DNA from: Salinimicrobium tongyeongense
Lineage (GTDB): Bacteria; Bacteroidota; Bacteroidia; Flavobacteriales; Flavobacteriaceae
DNA: 64,000 nt
Direction: 5' to 3'
NCBI RefSeq assembly: GCF_026109735.1
Contig: NZ_CP069620.1
Location: forward strand, 1,612,001-1,676,000
Under the pieces are notes generated by a model, which saw only the letters and a list, made by a program, of their open reading frames with translations, made no database searches and was not told where the DNA came from. The position numbers were made by a program, and so were the translations under genes. This document shows positions 52,763 through 62,163 of the stretch, piece by piece (within the stretch, counting starts at the first letter, position 1; each line of letters begins with the position of its first letter).

Positions 52763-53523
52763 GACCTTACATACTGGCAGAAACAAACTGGAAAGCTGTA
52801 AAAGAGCAAAAAACCGAGGTGGCTGTGCTTACCTGGGGCGCTACTGAAGCTCATAATTTTCACCTGCCTTATGCCACAGATAATTATCAGATAGAGGCAA
52901 TTGCTGCCGAAGCTGCCAAAAATGCCTGGGAAGCAGGAGCAAAGGTGCTGGTCTTGCCCAATATACCTTATGGTGTGAATACAGGGCAGACAGAAGTTGA
53001 ACTTTGTATGAACCTGTACCCCTCCACGCAGCTGGCAATTCTCAATGATCTTGTGGAAGTTCTTCACAGAAGTGGGATTAAAAAACTCCTTTTGCTGAAC
53101 GGTCATGGCGGAAATAATTTTAAAGCTCTTTTGAGGGAAGTAGGAGCGAGGTATCCAAAAATGCTCCTTGTGACCACAAGTTTTTTTCAGACGGTAGACC
53201 GGAAGGAGTTCTTTGAAGAAGCCGGAGACCACGCCGATGAAATGGAAAGCAGTTTAATGCTGCATTTAAAGCCCGAACTTGTGCTGCCGCTTCAGGAAGC
53301 AGGAACGGGAGAGGAAAAAAGGTCAAAATTGACCGCAATTAAGCAGGGCTGGGCATGGAGTGAAAGGAAATGGCACCTGGTTTCGGCAGATACCGGGATA
53401 GGAAACCCCAAAAAAGCTTCCGCAGAAAAAGGAAAGCGGTTTTTTGAGGCCGTAACCCGTCAGGTGGCAGATCTATTACTCGAAATGGATAAAATTAATA
53501 ATGAGGATCGGTACGAGGAATAA
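52759..53523 (+). CDS. creatininase-family amidohydrolase
   Basis: A 254-residue creatininase-fold metalloenzyme. Metal ligands are seen in GATEAHNFHLPYATD (Glu30, His32, His35 and Asp41 by position), NGHGGN near residue 115 and GDHADEMESSL. The family hydrolyses small cyclic or linear amides and includes a formamide hydrolase and MftE; no amino-sugar substrate is established. The longer open frame starts inside the transporter gene, but MRPYILAET with the ATGA overlap is the natural start. Its place in a GlcNAc/MurNAc operon suggests an amide or deacylation step. Confidence 0.88.
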   Translation: MRPYILAETNWKAVKEQKTEVAVLTWGATEAHNFHLPYATDNYQIEAIAAEAAKNAWEAGAKVLVLPNIPYGVNTGQTEVELCMNLYPSTQLAILNDLVEVLHRSGIKKLLLLNGHGGNNFKALLREVGARYPKMLLVTTSFFQTVDRKEFFEEAGDHADEMESSLMLHLKPELVLPLQEAGTGEEKRSKLTAIKQGWAWSERKWHLVSADTGIGNPKKASAEKGKRFFEAVTRQVADLLLEMDKINNEDRYEE

Positions 53524-53562
53524 AAAGCCGGTCGAAATTTATAACCCTACAAAAATGTCATT

Positions 53563-55149
53563 ATGAAATACCTTTTTAGAGGCCTTGGTTTCTTACTTTT
53601 TGCCGCCACCCTTACTTCTTGTGGAGGATCAGAAACTTTAAAAGCCCCGCAAACAACTGCTATTCCCGAAATTCCTGCCATTATCCCGCTGCCTGCACAG
53701 GTGAGCTGGGAGGAGAGAGCTTATGCGATTCCGGTTGAAAATAATATTTGTTATTCGGGTGAAGCACAAGAAGCGGCTCAGTGGATTGAGACCCTGCTTA
53801 GCAAAGCAGGTTTTTCGGTTTCTGCCAATGCATCGGCTAACTGCGGAAACTGGAGAATTGAACAGGACAGTTCTTTAAATGCTACTTTAGGAGAAGAAGG
53901 GTATCAGCTAAAAATTTCCGAAGAGGGCGTTATGCTGAAGGCTGCTTCAAAAGCCGGACTTTTCTACGGAATTCAGACGCTGCGCCAAATGTTTCCCGCC
54001 CAAATTGAGAGTGAGGGCTTAAAAGGAGGGGTGGTGCTTAGGCACACTTCTATTGAAGATAAACCTGAATTTGGTTGGAGAGGAACCATGGTAGATGTGG
54101 CCAGAAGTTTCTTTGATCTGGAATATTTAAAGCGGCACGTAGACAGGATGGCGCTTTACAAGATGAACCGTTTGCACCTGCATTTGTCCGATGATCAGGG
54201 ATGGAGGATAGAGATTAAAGGCTGGCCTAAATTAACAGAGATAGGCGGGAAAAGTTCGGTGCGTAGGGGACGCTCAGGTTATTTGACCCAGGAGGAATAC
54301 AAAGAGCTTCAGGATTACGCTTTGGAGAGAAACATCACCATAATTCCTGAAATTGATATGCCGGGCCATATTTATGCCGCCCTGTTATCTTACCCCGAAT
54401 TGAACTGTGACGAATATTCCAATTTAACTCCAAAAAGGGCAATCCCGCCAGCTATTTTTGAAGATTACAATGTTGGATGGAGCAAGTTCTGCCTTGAGAA
54501 CCCCGAGATATACAAATTTGTTGCCGATGTTGTTGAAGAAATGGCCGAAATCACCAAAGGGCCATGGCTGCATATTGGGGGAGATGAAATTGAAGACCCG
54601 AGATATGAAGAATTTGTTATTAAAGCAGATTCTATCGTGCAGTCTTATGGTAAAACCACTATTGGCTGGGAAGAAGTTACTAAAGCTGAAGTGAGTTCTA
54701 ATCTTATTAGTCAACAATGGCATGGAAAAGTTGAAAGCGTAGTGAAAGATATAAAGGTAATTCACTCTTTGTGTTCTGGACTTTATCTGGATCATGCTAA
54801 TGAACCGGGGCAGGAGAATACCAATAACTGGTGTAAGAAAGACGGGGTTAGCCTGGAGAACACCTATAATTTTGACAATTATAATCCCAATGTATTAGGG
54901 GTTGAGGCAGCTGTGTGGAGTGAATATGTTCTTACAGACGAAATGATGGACAATAGGTTCTGGCCCCGCGCTATTGCAGCGGCAGAAGTAGGTTGGACTA
55001 AAGGGAGCCACAGAAATTATGATGACTTTGCAGAGAGACTCGGAAAACAGGGAGACAGATTACGAGCCCTCGATATCAATTTTTATAGAAGTCCTGGAGT
55101 AAACTGGGGTGTCGAAAAGACCGTTCCGGGAGTATTTTCTAATTTGTAA
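53563..55149 (+). CDS. beta-N-acetylhexosaminidase, GH20, lipoprotein
   Basis: A 528-residue lipoprotein (LTSC, Cys20) with an N-terminal GH20b-type domain (residues 35-165) and the GH20 TIM barrel from about 170. The catalytic pair is Asp341-Glu342 in LHIGGDEIED, with RGTMVDVARSFF, LHLHLSDDQGWRIE and PEIDMPGH before it. It removes terminal GlcNAc/GalNAc from chitin- or peptidoglycan-derived oligosaccharides at the cell surface or periplasm. It is 39 bp after the creatininase gene. Confidence 0.95.
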   Translation: MKYLFRGLGFLLFAATLTSCGGSETLKAPQTTAIPEIPAIIPLPAQVSWEERAYAIPVENNICYSGEAQEAAQWIETLLSKAGFSVSANASANCGNWRIEQDSSLNATLGEEGYQLKISEEGVMLKAASKAGLFYGIQTLRQMFPAQIESEGLKGGVVLRHTSIEDKPEFGWRGTMVDVARSFFDLEYLKRHVDRMALYKMNRLHLHLSDDQGWRIEIKGWPKLTEIGGKSSVRRGRSGYLTQEEYKELQDYALERNITIIPEIDMPGHIYAALLSYPELNCDEYSNLTPKRAIPPAIFEDYNVGWSKFCLENPEIYKFVADVVEEMAEITKGPWLHIGGDEIEDPRYEEFVIKADSIVQSYGKTTIGWEEVTKAEVSSNLISQQWHGKVESVVKDIKVIHSLCSGLYLDHANEPGQENTNNWCKKDGVSLENTYNFDNYNPNVLGVEAAVWSEYVLTDEMMDNRFWPRAIAAAEVGWTKGSHRNYDDFAERLGKQGDRLRALDINFYRSPGVNWGVEKTVPGVFSNL

Positions 55150-55161
55150 ATCCATTTAAGG

Positions 55162-55992
55162 ATGATGAAAAACAACTATGGAAATAAGCCAACAACCGAG
55201 AGGTCATCAAATTATGATCATCTTGAGAAGATGAGTACACAAGAATTACTCACAAATATTAATAATGAAGACAAATCTGTACCTCTGGCAATTGAAAAAC
55301 AATTACCTGCCATTGAAAAATTGATAGATGTCATTGTGGCCCGTATGCAGGAAGGTGGCAGGCTGTTCTATATTGGAGCCGGAACCAGTGGCAGGCTGGG
55401 AGTGCTGGATGCCTCTGAATGTCCCCCCACATTTGGAGTTTCTGAAGACTGGGTGATAGGATTAATTGCAGGGGGCGATCATGCTCTAAGACATGCTGTT
55501 GAAAATGCAGAAGATGATTTTGACCAGGCCTGGAAAGATTTGGAGAAATTTCATATAAGTAAAAAAGATGTGCTGGTAGGCATAGCAGCTTCGGGCACTA
55601 CGCCTTATGTGATTGGCGGAGTAAAAAGAGCCAGGGAAGAAGGGATAGCGACGGGTTGTATTACCTGTAATGATAGTAGCCCTTTAGCCGCTGAAGTAGA
55701 GTTTCCTGTTGAAGTAGTGGTAGGGCCCGAGTTTGTTACCGGCAGTACCAGAATGAAAGCGGGCACTGCTCAAAAATTAGTACTCAACATGATTTCCACA
55801 AGCAGCCTCATAAAAATGGGGAGAGTAAAAGGAAATAAGATGGTTGATATGCAATTGTCCAACAAAAAACTTGTTGAAAGGGGTGTTCTAATGGTTATGG
55901 AGGAACTTAAGATAGAGCGAAAAAAAGCAACAGATCTTTTGGCTCTTCACGGAAGTGTAAGAGAAGTTTTAAGAAAATTTCGAAAGGAGTAA
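55162..55992 (+). CDS. murQ: N-acetylmuramic acid 6-phosphate etherase
   Basis: Cleaves the lactyl ether of MurNAc-6-phosphate to GlcNAc-6-phosphate and D-lactate; defining enzyme of muramic acid recycling. The 276-residue SIS-domain protein shows FYIGAGTSGRLGVLDASECPPT (in two blocks) with the catalytic Glu, then ALRHAVENAEDD and VTGSTRMKAGTAQK. It begins 12 bp after the GH20 gene. Its presence fixes the operon's function as peptidoglycan amino-sugar catabolism. Confidence 0.96.
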   Translation: MMKNNYGNKPTTERSSNYDHLEKMSTQELLTNINNEDKSVPLAIEKQLPAIEKLIDVIVARMQEGGRLFYIGAGTSGRLGVLDASECPPTFGVSEDWVIGLIAGGDHALRHAVENAEDDFDQAWKDLEKFHISKKDVLVGIAASGTTPYVIGGVKRAREEGIATGCITCNDSSPLAAEVEFPVEVVVGPEFVTGSTRMKAGTAQKLVLNMISTSSLIKMGRVKGNKMVDMQLSNKKLVERGVLMVMEELKIERKKATDLLALHGSVREVLRKFRKE

Positions 55993-56019
55993 TCTCTTAG
56001 TTCAGGAATACTAAAATTC

Positions 56020-56898
56020 TTACTCAGTTGTTTCATTATATAAGGCACTATGATTCATTTCCTGATACTCACTGGGAGAAATTTTGTGAATTTTTCGGAA
56101 AGTACGATTAAAATAAGAGAGACTATTAAAACCCGATTGATAAGAAACTTCAGAAATAGCCTTTACAGGAGAAGTTTCCTGTAAAAGTTTACAAGAGTAA
56201 CTTATTCTAATTTCATTCAGAAATCTTATAAAAGGCTTACCTGTACTTTTTTTAAAGTATCTGCAGAATGCAGACTTATTCATACCACATTTTTCTGCTG
56301 CTTTGCCAAGGGTAATGTCCTCTTTGAAGTTTAGCATTATAAATTCAACAGCATCATTTACTCTTTTTTCTGAAATTCTATAGTGGTTAAGCCAGTTCAA
56401 ACTTCCCAGGCTTGTATAGGTTTTATATCTTGATAATTTCAGTAAAATGTTAAGAACATTAAGAGCATTTTCGGAATGGGATTCACTATCAATATTGTCT
56501 AATATTTGCAATATTTGAAAATTCTCAACTTGTCGAAATAAAACTCCTCTTTTGCTTATGCTTTCAATTTGTTTTAAAAATGAAAATTCGGAAAAATATT
56601 TACTACTGCTGTTGAGAAAATATTCGTGAATATGGAAAACATAAGCTTTTGAAATACTATTTTCTTCATTCGAGTTTTTACTGTGAAACATGTGAGGTAC
56701 ATTCTGACCAATAAGGAAAATATCGTCTTTTTTATAATCACCTATAAAATCTCCAGCGTACAATGTGCCTTCTCCTTCAACTATATATACCAATTCAAGT
56801 TCAGGGTGATAATGCCAAAGTTTAAGAAATTGCCTGGCTTCATGAACTGAAAATTTAATGTTCCTAGTTAAATATTTATGTAAAAATTGCAGTTTCAT
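56020..56898 (-). CDS. AraC-family transcriptional regulator
   Basis: A 292-residue regulator with an N-terminal cupin-like domain (FSVHEARQFLKLWHYHPELELVYIVEGEGTLYAG in pieces, residues 17-50) and a C-terminal double helix-turn-helix (ITLGKAAEKCGMNKSAFCRYFKK, then ISEVSYQSGFNSLSYFNRTFRK). The cupin domain probably senses a sugar or sugar acid. Divergent from the UxaA-type gene across 147 bp that contain two direct repeats; it is therefore the likely regulator of the fucose locus. Confidence 0.92.
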   Translation of the reverse strand: MKLQFLHKYLTRNIKFSVHEARQFLKLWHYHPELELVYIVEGEGTLYAGDFIGDYKKDDIFLIGQNVPHMFHSKNSNEENSISKAYVFHIHEYFLNSSSKYFSEFSFLKQIESISKRGVLFRQVENFQILQILDNIDSESHSENALNVLNILLKLSRYKTYTSLGSLNWLNHYRISEKRVNDAVEFIMLNFKEDITLGKAAEKCGMNKSAFCRYFKKSTGKPFIRFLNEIRISYSCKLLQETSPVKAISEVSYQSGFNSLSYFNRTFRKIHKISPSEYQEMNHSALYNETTE

Positions 56899-56960
56899 TA
56901 TCCTTTGTAAAGTATTTCAATAGCTATAACATAAAGGAAATGAAAATAAATAGGTTGTGC

Positions 56961-56994
56961 AAATATTGTTCAATACAATGTAAATATTGTTCAA
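56961..56994 (+). promoter_or_regulatory. AraC-type operator: 13-bp direct repeats 21 bp apart
   Basis: AAATATTGTTCAA occurs at 56961-56973 and again at 56982-56994, exactly 21 bp (two helical turns) start to start. The second copy reaches the expected -33 region of the promoter whose -7 box is at 57016-57023. This is the classic arrangement of an AraC-family activator dimer. Binding is inferred. Confidence 0.6.
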
Positions 56995-57015
56995 ATATTT
57001 CATTTTTGGGAAACT

Positions 57016-57023
57016 TATCTTTG
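57016..57023 (+). promoter_or_regulatory. -7 box of the fucose operon promoter
   Basis: TATCTTTG, full TAnnTTTG match, 23 bp before the TTG start at 57046. The second direct repeat ends 21 bp upstream. Confidence 0.65.
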
Positions 57024-57045
57024 AGGGAGTAACTTTAATTTATTA

Positions 57046-58659
57046 TTGTCATTTTTGGACAAAGCTGTAATTATATCACCTAATGACAATGTAGCTGTTG
57101 CTCTTCAAAATATACAGAAGGGAGAGTTGTTGAAAATGAATAACTCTTCAATTAAAATGGTAGAAGATGTGCCAGTAAAGCATAAAATTTCACTTCATTT
57201 TTTTTGTAAAGGTGATATTATCTACATGTATGGGGTTCCGGTAGGAGAAGTTATTGTCCCTATACCGCCCGGAGGTAGATTGACTACTGTAAATGTGAAA
57301 CATCTGGCTGCAGAATATAAGATAGGTAACCCCGAATACGATGTTATACCGCCCGATGTAGGTCATTTGGAAAATAAATATTTTCATGGGTATTACCGGG
57401 GGGACGGACAGGTAGGAACAAGAAATTTTTGGCTCTTTATTCCTATGGTTTTTTGTCAAAACCGCAACTTGCAGGTTTTGAAAGAAGCTTTTGATACTGA
57501 GCTTGGTTATAAAAAAGAAAACCCTATTAAACAGCAAATTAAAGAGCTTATAGGTGATAGCAATGGTTCTTCCTCAATTCCGAAGTATAGAAAGATCTTT
57601 GAAAATATTGATGGAATTAAGTTTCTAAGTCATGAAGGGGGCTGTGGGGGCACCAGGGAGGATGCTCAAATGCTGGTAAATCTGCTAGCAGGATACATAA
57701 ATAACCCCAATGTCGCGGGAGCTACAGTTTTAAGTCTGGGCTGCCAACATGCGCAAGTGAGTATGTTACAGGAGGTTTTGAAAGATAAGTATATCTGTAA
57801 AAAACCCGTACTTTATTTTGAACAACAACAATATGCTTCAGAAAAAGAAATGCTCAGAGATATTGTTAACGATACATTTAAGAAACTTAAAGAAGCAAAT
57901 AAAATTAAAAGGAACCCTGCACCTTTAAGTAAGCTTAGTATAGGCCTGGAATGTGGTGGGTCTGACGGATTTTCAGGAATTACGGCAAATCCTTTAATAG
58001 GTAATGTTTCAGATAAAATAGGAGCTCTTGGAGGTAAGGGAATATTATCTGAATTTCCTGAATTGTGCGGTGTAGAGCAGGATATTATAAATCGCTGCGA
58101 AACCAGGGAAACCGCCGAAAAGTTTATAAATCTAATGGAAGCTTACAATACAAGGGCAAAAGAGGTAGGTTCTGGCTTTGATATGAACCCTTCACCAGGT
58201 AATATTAAAGATGGCCTTATAACAGATGCCATAAAATCGGCAGGGGCAGCAACTAAAGGTGGCAGAGCAGCAGTTACAGATGTTCTTGATTATACGGAAT
58301 ACGCTGTAAAACCAGGCTTGAATCTTCTATGTACCCCAGGAAATGATGTAGAGTCAACCACTGGTCTTTGCGGTTCGGGAGCAAACCTGATTCTGTTCTC
58401 TACAGGTCTTGGAACTCCCACGGGTAATCCTATATGCCCGGTTTTGAAAATTTCTTCTAATTCTGCACTCCCAAAAAAAATTACTGATATAATAGATTTT
58501 GACGCTGGAAGGATAATTTCAGAGGGTGCTTCGTTAGAAGATCTATCAGAAGAACTGCTGGAATTAATAGTAGAAGTTGCAAGTGGAACAAAGAAGACCT
58601 GTGCAGATATATTAGGTCAGGACGACTTCATTCCATGGAAACGTGGAGTTTCACTATAA
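57046..58659 (+). CDS. UxaA-family dehydratase, probable L-fuconate dehydratase
   Basis: A 537-residue sugar-acid dehydratase of the UxaA (altronate/galactarate) family. It has an N-terminal SAF domain (ISPNDNVAVALQNIQKGELL), GYYRGDGQVGTRNFWLFIPM (in two parts), Cys-containing segments EGGCGGTRED and GLECGGSDGFSG, and the closing STGLGTPTGNPICPVLK. UxaA enzymes use an iron site. No ATG fits; TTG at 57046 (or 57055) starts the SAF domain just after the promoter. The fucose genes on either side suggest L-fuconate as the substrate, as a replacement for an enolase-type FucD; altronate is the alternative. Confidence 0.85.
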   Translation: MSFLDKAVIISPNDNVAVALQNIQKGELLKMNNSSIKMVEDVPVKHKISLHFFCKGDIIYMYGVPVGEVIVPIPPGGRLTTVNVKHLAAEYKIGNPEYDVIPPDVGHLENKYFHGYYRGDGQVGTRNFWLFIPMVFCQNRNLQVLKEAFDTELGYKKENPIKQQIKELIGDSNGSSSIPKYRKIFENIDGIKFLSHEGGCGGTREDAQMLVNLLAGYINNPNVAGATVLSLGCQHAQVSMLQEVLKDKYICKKPVLYFEQQQYASEKEMLRDIVNDTFKKLKEANKIKRNPAPLSKLSIGLECGGSDGFSGITANPLIGNVSDKIGALGGKGILSEFPELCGVEQDIINRCETRETAEKFINLMEAYNTRAKEVGSGFDMNPSPGNIKDGLITDAIKSAGAATKGGRAAVTDVLDYTEYAVKPGLNLLCTPGNDVESTTGLCGSGANLILFSTGLGTPTGNPICPVLKISSNSALPKKITDIIDFDAGRIISEGASLEDLSEELLELIVEVASGTKKTCADILGQDDFIPWKRGVSL

Positions 58660-58721
58660 GACAAAACAAGATTAGGAAAAGGTATTTTTAATGACAGTAG
58701 AACATCTAGAATTTTAATGTT

Positions 58722-59501
58722 ATGAAGTTATTTAACCTTAAGGGGAAAACAGCAATAATTACCGGAGGTGGTAGCGGGATAGGAAAGGCAATCTCAGAAA
58801 CCTTTGCGGCCCAGGGTGTCAGGATACACGTTCTTGAATATAGAGAAGAGGAAGGGGGTAAAACCGTAAATGGAATTAAAAATAATGGAGGTAAAGCCGA
58901 GTTTCATCAATGTGACGTTTCAAAACAGGGAGAGGTAATAAAAGTTGTTGAAAAGATAGGGAAAACTCAACCTATCCATATTCTTATCAACAATGCAGGT
59001 GTGGCTCACGTTGGGAATGTTGAAACCACAACCGAAGAAGATCTAGATAGGCTTTACCAGGTGAATATTAAAGGAGTCTATAACTGCCTGTATGCAGTTG
59101 TACCTTATATGAAAAGAAATGGTGGCGGGTGCATTATCAACATGGCAAGTATAGCATCGGTGGTAGGTATATCAGACAGGTTTGCATATTCAATGTCAAA
59201 AGGAGCTGCTTTAACAATGACTTATTCTATCGCCAAAGATTACATTGACTTTGGAATTCGATGTAACTGTATTTCGCCGGCGCGTATTCATACCCCGTTT
59301 GTGGATGGATTCATAGCTCAAAATTATCAAGGAAAAGAAGCTGAAATTTTTGATAAACTTTCTAAAAGTCAACCCCTGGGAAGAATGGGAACTCCCGATG
59401 AGGTAGCCGGCTTAGCAGTTTATTTATGTTCTGATGAAGCTTCTTTTATCACCGGAACGAATTTCCCTATTGATGGAGGGTATATTAAACTTAATGGATA
59501 A
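58722..59501 (+). CDS. SDR-family oxidoreductase, probable 2-keto-3-deoxy-L-fuconate dehydrogenase
   Basis: A 259-residue classical short-chain dehydrogenase. Seen: ITGGGSGIGKAISE (nucleotide loop), NNAGVAHVG, catalytic Ser in MASIASV with YSMSK (YxxxK), and the C-terminal DGGYIKLNG. In the Xanthomonas-type fucose pathway an SDR oxidises 2-keto-3-deoxy-L-fuconate to 2,4-diketo-3-deoxy-L-fuconate, and another oxidises L-fucose; the neighbouring dehydratase and FAH gene favour the first role. Its stop is immediately followed by the GH29 start. Confidence 0.87.
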   Translation: MKLFNLKGKTAIITGGGSGIGKAISETFAAQGVRIHVLEYREEEGGKTVNGIKNNGGKAEFHQCDVSKQGEVIKVVEKIGKTQPIHILINNAGVAHVGNVETTTEEDLDRLYQVNIKGVYNCLYAVVPYMKRNGGGCIINMASIASVVGISDRFAYSMSKGAALTMTYSIAKDYIDFGIRCNCISPARIHTPFVDGFIAQNYQGKEAEIFDKLSKSQPLGRMGTPDEVAGLAVYLCSDEASFITGTNFPIDGGYIKLNG

Positions 59502-61292
59502 ATGAAAAGAATACTTACTTTTTTAAGCTTATTATTTTTTAGCTCAGTTATAGCTCAAACCACACATGAAGAGGCAAAAAGGGCAATTGAAGCCAGAGAT
59601 TTCCCAAACTGGTTTCAGGATGCCAAACTAGGAATTTTTATTCACTGGGGATTGTATTCGGTTCCGGCTTATGGTGGAAAGGAAAGTTATTCTGAATGGT
59701 ACCTGCGTGGTTTACAAATGAACGACAGCTTACGTACTAATTTTTTAAAGAACACCTATGGAAGCGATTTTAGCTATAATGATCTTACCAATGAATTTAA
59801 GGCCGAGCTATTTGATCCTGAAGAATGGGCAGATTTATTTAACAGAGCGGGAGCTAAATATGTTGTGTTAGTCTCTAAACATCATGATGGGTACGCCCTT
59901 TGGCCAAGTAAGTATAACCGTAACTGGAATAGTGTAGATACAGGTCCCAAAAGGGACATTGTTGGAGAAGTTACAGAAGCAGTTAGAGATTCGGGGCTTA
60001 AAATGGGATTGTATTATTCTTTACCAGAGTGGAATCATCCGTTGCATAGGTGGTACAGTGATCCTCACGACAGTATAAATACTTATGTTGAAAATTATAT
60101 GATACCTCAATTTAAAGAGCTTGTAAGCACATATAAACCTTCTTTAATATTTGCTGACGGAGAATGGTATAATTCTGCCAAACAATGGCACTCTGCAGAG
60201 CTTATTAACTGGTATTATAATCTTGTTGGAGAGGAAGCAATTGTAAACAACCGGTGGGGAAGCGGACTCGATGTGGGTTTTCTTACCCCTGAGTATAGTG
60301 CAGGAATCAAAGAAACCTCCAGGCCATGGGCTGAAGTTAGGGGTATAGGACGTTCTTTTGGACTCAACCGAAATGAAGACCTGGAGGCATATGGTACCTC
60401 AAAGGAACTTGTTGAGAAATTTGTTCAGGCTGTAGCAAATGGAGGAGGAATGATCTTAAATGTTGGTCCTGGAGCCGATGGTCAAATTCCATTAATACAG
60501 CAGGAGCGACTTGTACAACTAGGAAACTGGCTCGAGATAAACGGCGAGGCAATTTATGGAGCAGAATCATTTGATATTATTGAAGAAGAGAAAGAGGTGC
60601 AAATTTCCCGAATAGATGAGGTGATCAATTTTAATTGGGTGCGTAATTCGCCATTAAAAGGAATTAGAGAAGATGATTTTTCCGTGAGGTGGGAAGGCTA
60701 TCTTGTTGCTCCCAAAAATGGCAAATATAATATTGAGTTAGATGCAGATGATGAAGCAATTCTTGAGCTTGATGAAAAAACAATTATAAATAACAATTAT
60801 ACAGCTCCAGACAAAGAAGCTGAAGTTATGAACGCAAATACCAGCTATTCGGAAAATGCTGTAGTTAATTTAAAGGCCGGCAAACCTTATAAACTGGTAT
60901 TGAATTACAGAGAAAAGAAGCAGAATGCAAAGGTTACACTGTCCTGGAGCAGTAAAGGAGATGAGAAAGAGATTATTCCTGGTGGCGCTTTGTACTTAGA
61001 TCAGGAAAAGACTCAGCGAGGGTTACAGGGAAAATACACTTCATTAAAAACACACATTGCTTACACTAAAAAGAACAATTCCCTGTATGCAATTAGTTTT
61101 GAATGGCCTGATGATTCTTTACAATTAAATATTCCAAAGCCAAAATCTGGAGCTACAGTGAAAATGCTTGGTCTTGAAAGAGAACTTGACTGGAGCTACG
61201 AAAACAATAAAATGTTTATTAACACCAGCGGAATTAAATATAATGAATTACCCTCCCATGATGCATGGACATTCAAAATAGATAATTATTAA
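59502..61292 (+). CDS. alpha-L-fucosidase, GH29, with C-terminal PA14-like domain
   Basis: A 596-residue exported glycosidase with signal peptide (LFFSSVIAQ). The GH29 barrel has IFIHWGLYSVPAYGG, YVVLVSKHHDGYALWPS and the nucleophile Asp219 in LIFADGEW. After residue 380 a PA14-like domain (FSVRWEGYLVAPKNGKY) follows, then a beta-domain. It releases fucose from oligosaccharides such as fucoidan or glycan fragments. It follows the SDR gene with no spacer. Confidence 0.94.
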   Translation: MKRILTFLSLLFFSSVIAQTTHEEAKRAIEARDFPNWFQDAKLGIFIHWGLYSVPAYGGKESYSEWYLRGLQMNDSLRTNFLKNTYGSDFSYNDLTNEFKAELFDPEEWADLFNRAGAKYVVLVSKHHDGYALWPSKYNRNWNSVDTGPKRDIVGEVTEAVRDSGLKMGLYYSLPEWNHPLHRWYSDPHDSINTYVENYMIPQFKELVSTYKPSLIFADGEWYNSAKQWHSAELINWYYNLVGEEAIVNNRWGSGLDVGFLTPEYSAGIKETSRPWAEVRGIGRSFGLNRNEDLEAYGTSKELVEKFVQAVANGGGMILNVGPGADGQIPLIQQERLVQLGNWLEINGEAIYGAESFDIIEEEKEVQISRIDEVINFNWVRNSPLKGIREDDFSVRWEGYLVAPKNGKYNIELDADDEAILELDEKTIINNNYTAPDKEAEVMNANTSYSENAVVNLKAGKPYKLVLNYREKKQNAKVTLSWSSKGDEKEIIPGGALYLDQEKTQRGLQGKYTSLKTHIAYTKKNNSLYAISFEWPDDSLQLNIPKPKSGATVKMLGLERELDWSYENNKMFINTSGIKYNELPSHDAWTFKIDNY

Positions 61293-61302
61293 AATATTTT
61301 AA

Positions 61303-62160
61303 ATGAAACTAATAAGATTTGGTGAAGCCGGAAAAGAAAAACCTGGAGTACAACTTCATAGTGGGAAACGAATAGACGTTTCAAATTTCTGTGCAGACTA
61401 TACTGAAGATTTTTTTAAAAATGACGGCCTCGCAAACCTTCAAGCCTGGATCACAGAAAATGCTGAAAACTGTAAAGAAGTAGCAGGTGATGTGAGGCTT
61501 GGACCTCCTGTTTTAAAACCTTCTAAAATTGTATGTATAGGTTTAAACTATGCAAAACATGCTGCCGAAAGTGGAATGGAGGTTCCCAAAGAACCAGTAA
61601 TATTCTTTAAAGCTACAAGTGCCATTGTGGGGCCTAATGATGACTTAATTATCCCTAAAGGAAGCACTAAAACAGATTGGGAAGTGGAACTGGGGGTAGT
61701 GATTGGAAAAAAAGCTTCTTATGTAGATGAAGCAGATGCCATGAATTATGTTGCAGGATATGTACTTCACAATGATTATAGTGAAAGGGAATATCAGCTT
61801 GAGCGCGGTGGCCAATGGGTAAAAGGGAAGAGCTGTGATACCTTTGCACCCATCGGGCCATATTTAGTAACTAAAGATGAAATTGAAGATCCACACCGCC
61901 TTGATTTGTGGTTAAAGTTGAATGGCGAAATAGTGCAAAAAAGTAATACGTCAGATTTTGTATTTGACATTCCTCAGGTTGTGAGCTACGTTAGTCAGTA
62001 TATGACGCTTTTGCCCGGAGACATTATTTCAACAGGTACTCCATTTGGTGTAGGAATGGGTTTTAAACCTCAAAGATACCTAAGACCCGGAGATGTTGTA
62101 GAATTGGGAATTGAAGGCTTGGGAACATCAAAGCAAACTGCCAGAGCCTACAAAGAATAA
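61303..62160 (+). CDS. fumarylacetoacetate hydrolase-family protein, probable 2,4-diketo-3-deoxy-L-fuconate hydrolase
   Basis: A 285-residue FAH-fold hydrolase: IVCIGLNYAKHAAESG, PVIFFKATSAIVGP, metal ligands in TDWEVELGVVIGK (Glu-x-Glu) and the later DYSERE, KGKSCDTFAPIGP, and ISTGTPFGVGMG. In the non-phosphorylating fucose pathway this family cleaves the diketo acid to pyruvate and L-lactate. The gene follows GH29 by 10 bp. The family call is firm; the pathway role rests on context. Confidence 0.9.
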   Translation: MKLIRFGEAGKEKPGVQLHSGKRIDVSNFCADYTEDFFKNDGLANLQAWITENAENCKEVAGDVRLGPPVLKPSKIVCIGLNYAKHAAESGMEVPKEPVIFFKATSAIVGPNDDLIIPKGSTKTDWEVELGVVIGKKASYVDEADAMNYVAGYVLHNDYSEREYQLERGGQWVKGKSCDTFAPIGPYLVTKDEIEDPHRLDLWLKLNGEIVQKSNTSDFVFDIPQVVSYVSQYMTLLPGDIISTGTPFGVGMGFKPQRYLRPGDVVELGIEGLGTSKQTARAYKE

Positions 62161-62163
62161 ATA

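Noticed and set aside
53563-55149. GH20 gene as a chitinase locus
   Set aside because: No GH18 or chitin-binding genes; the adjacent MurQ points to peptidoglycan amino sugars instead, although chitin oligomers remain possible substrates.
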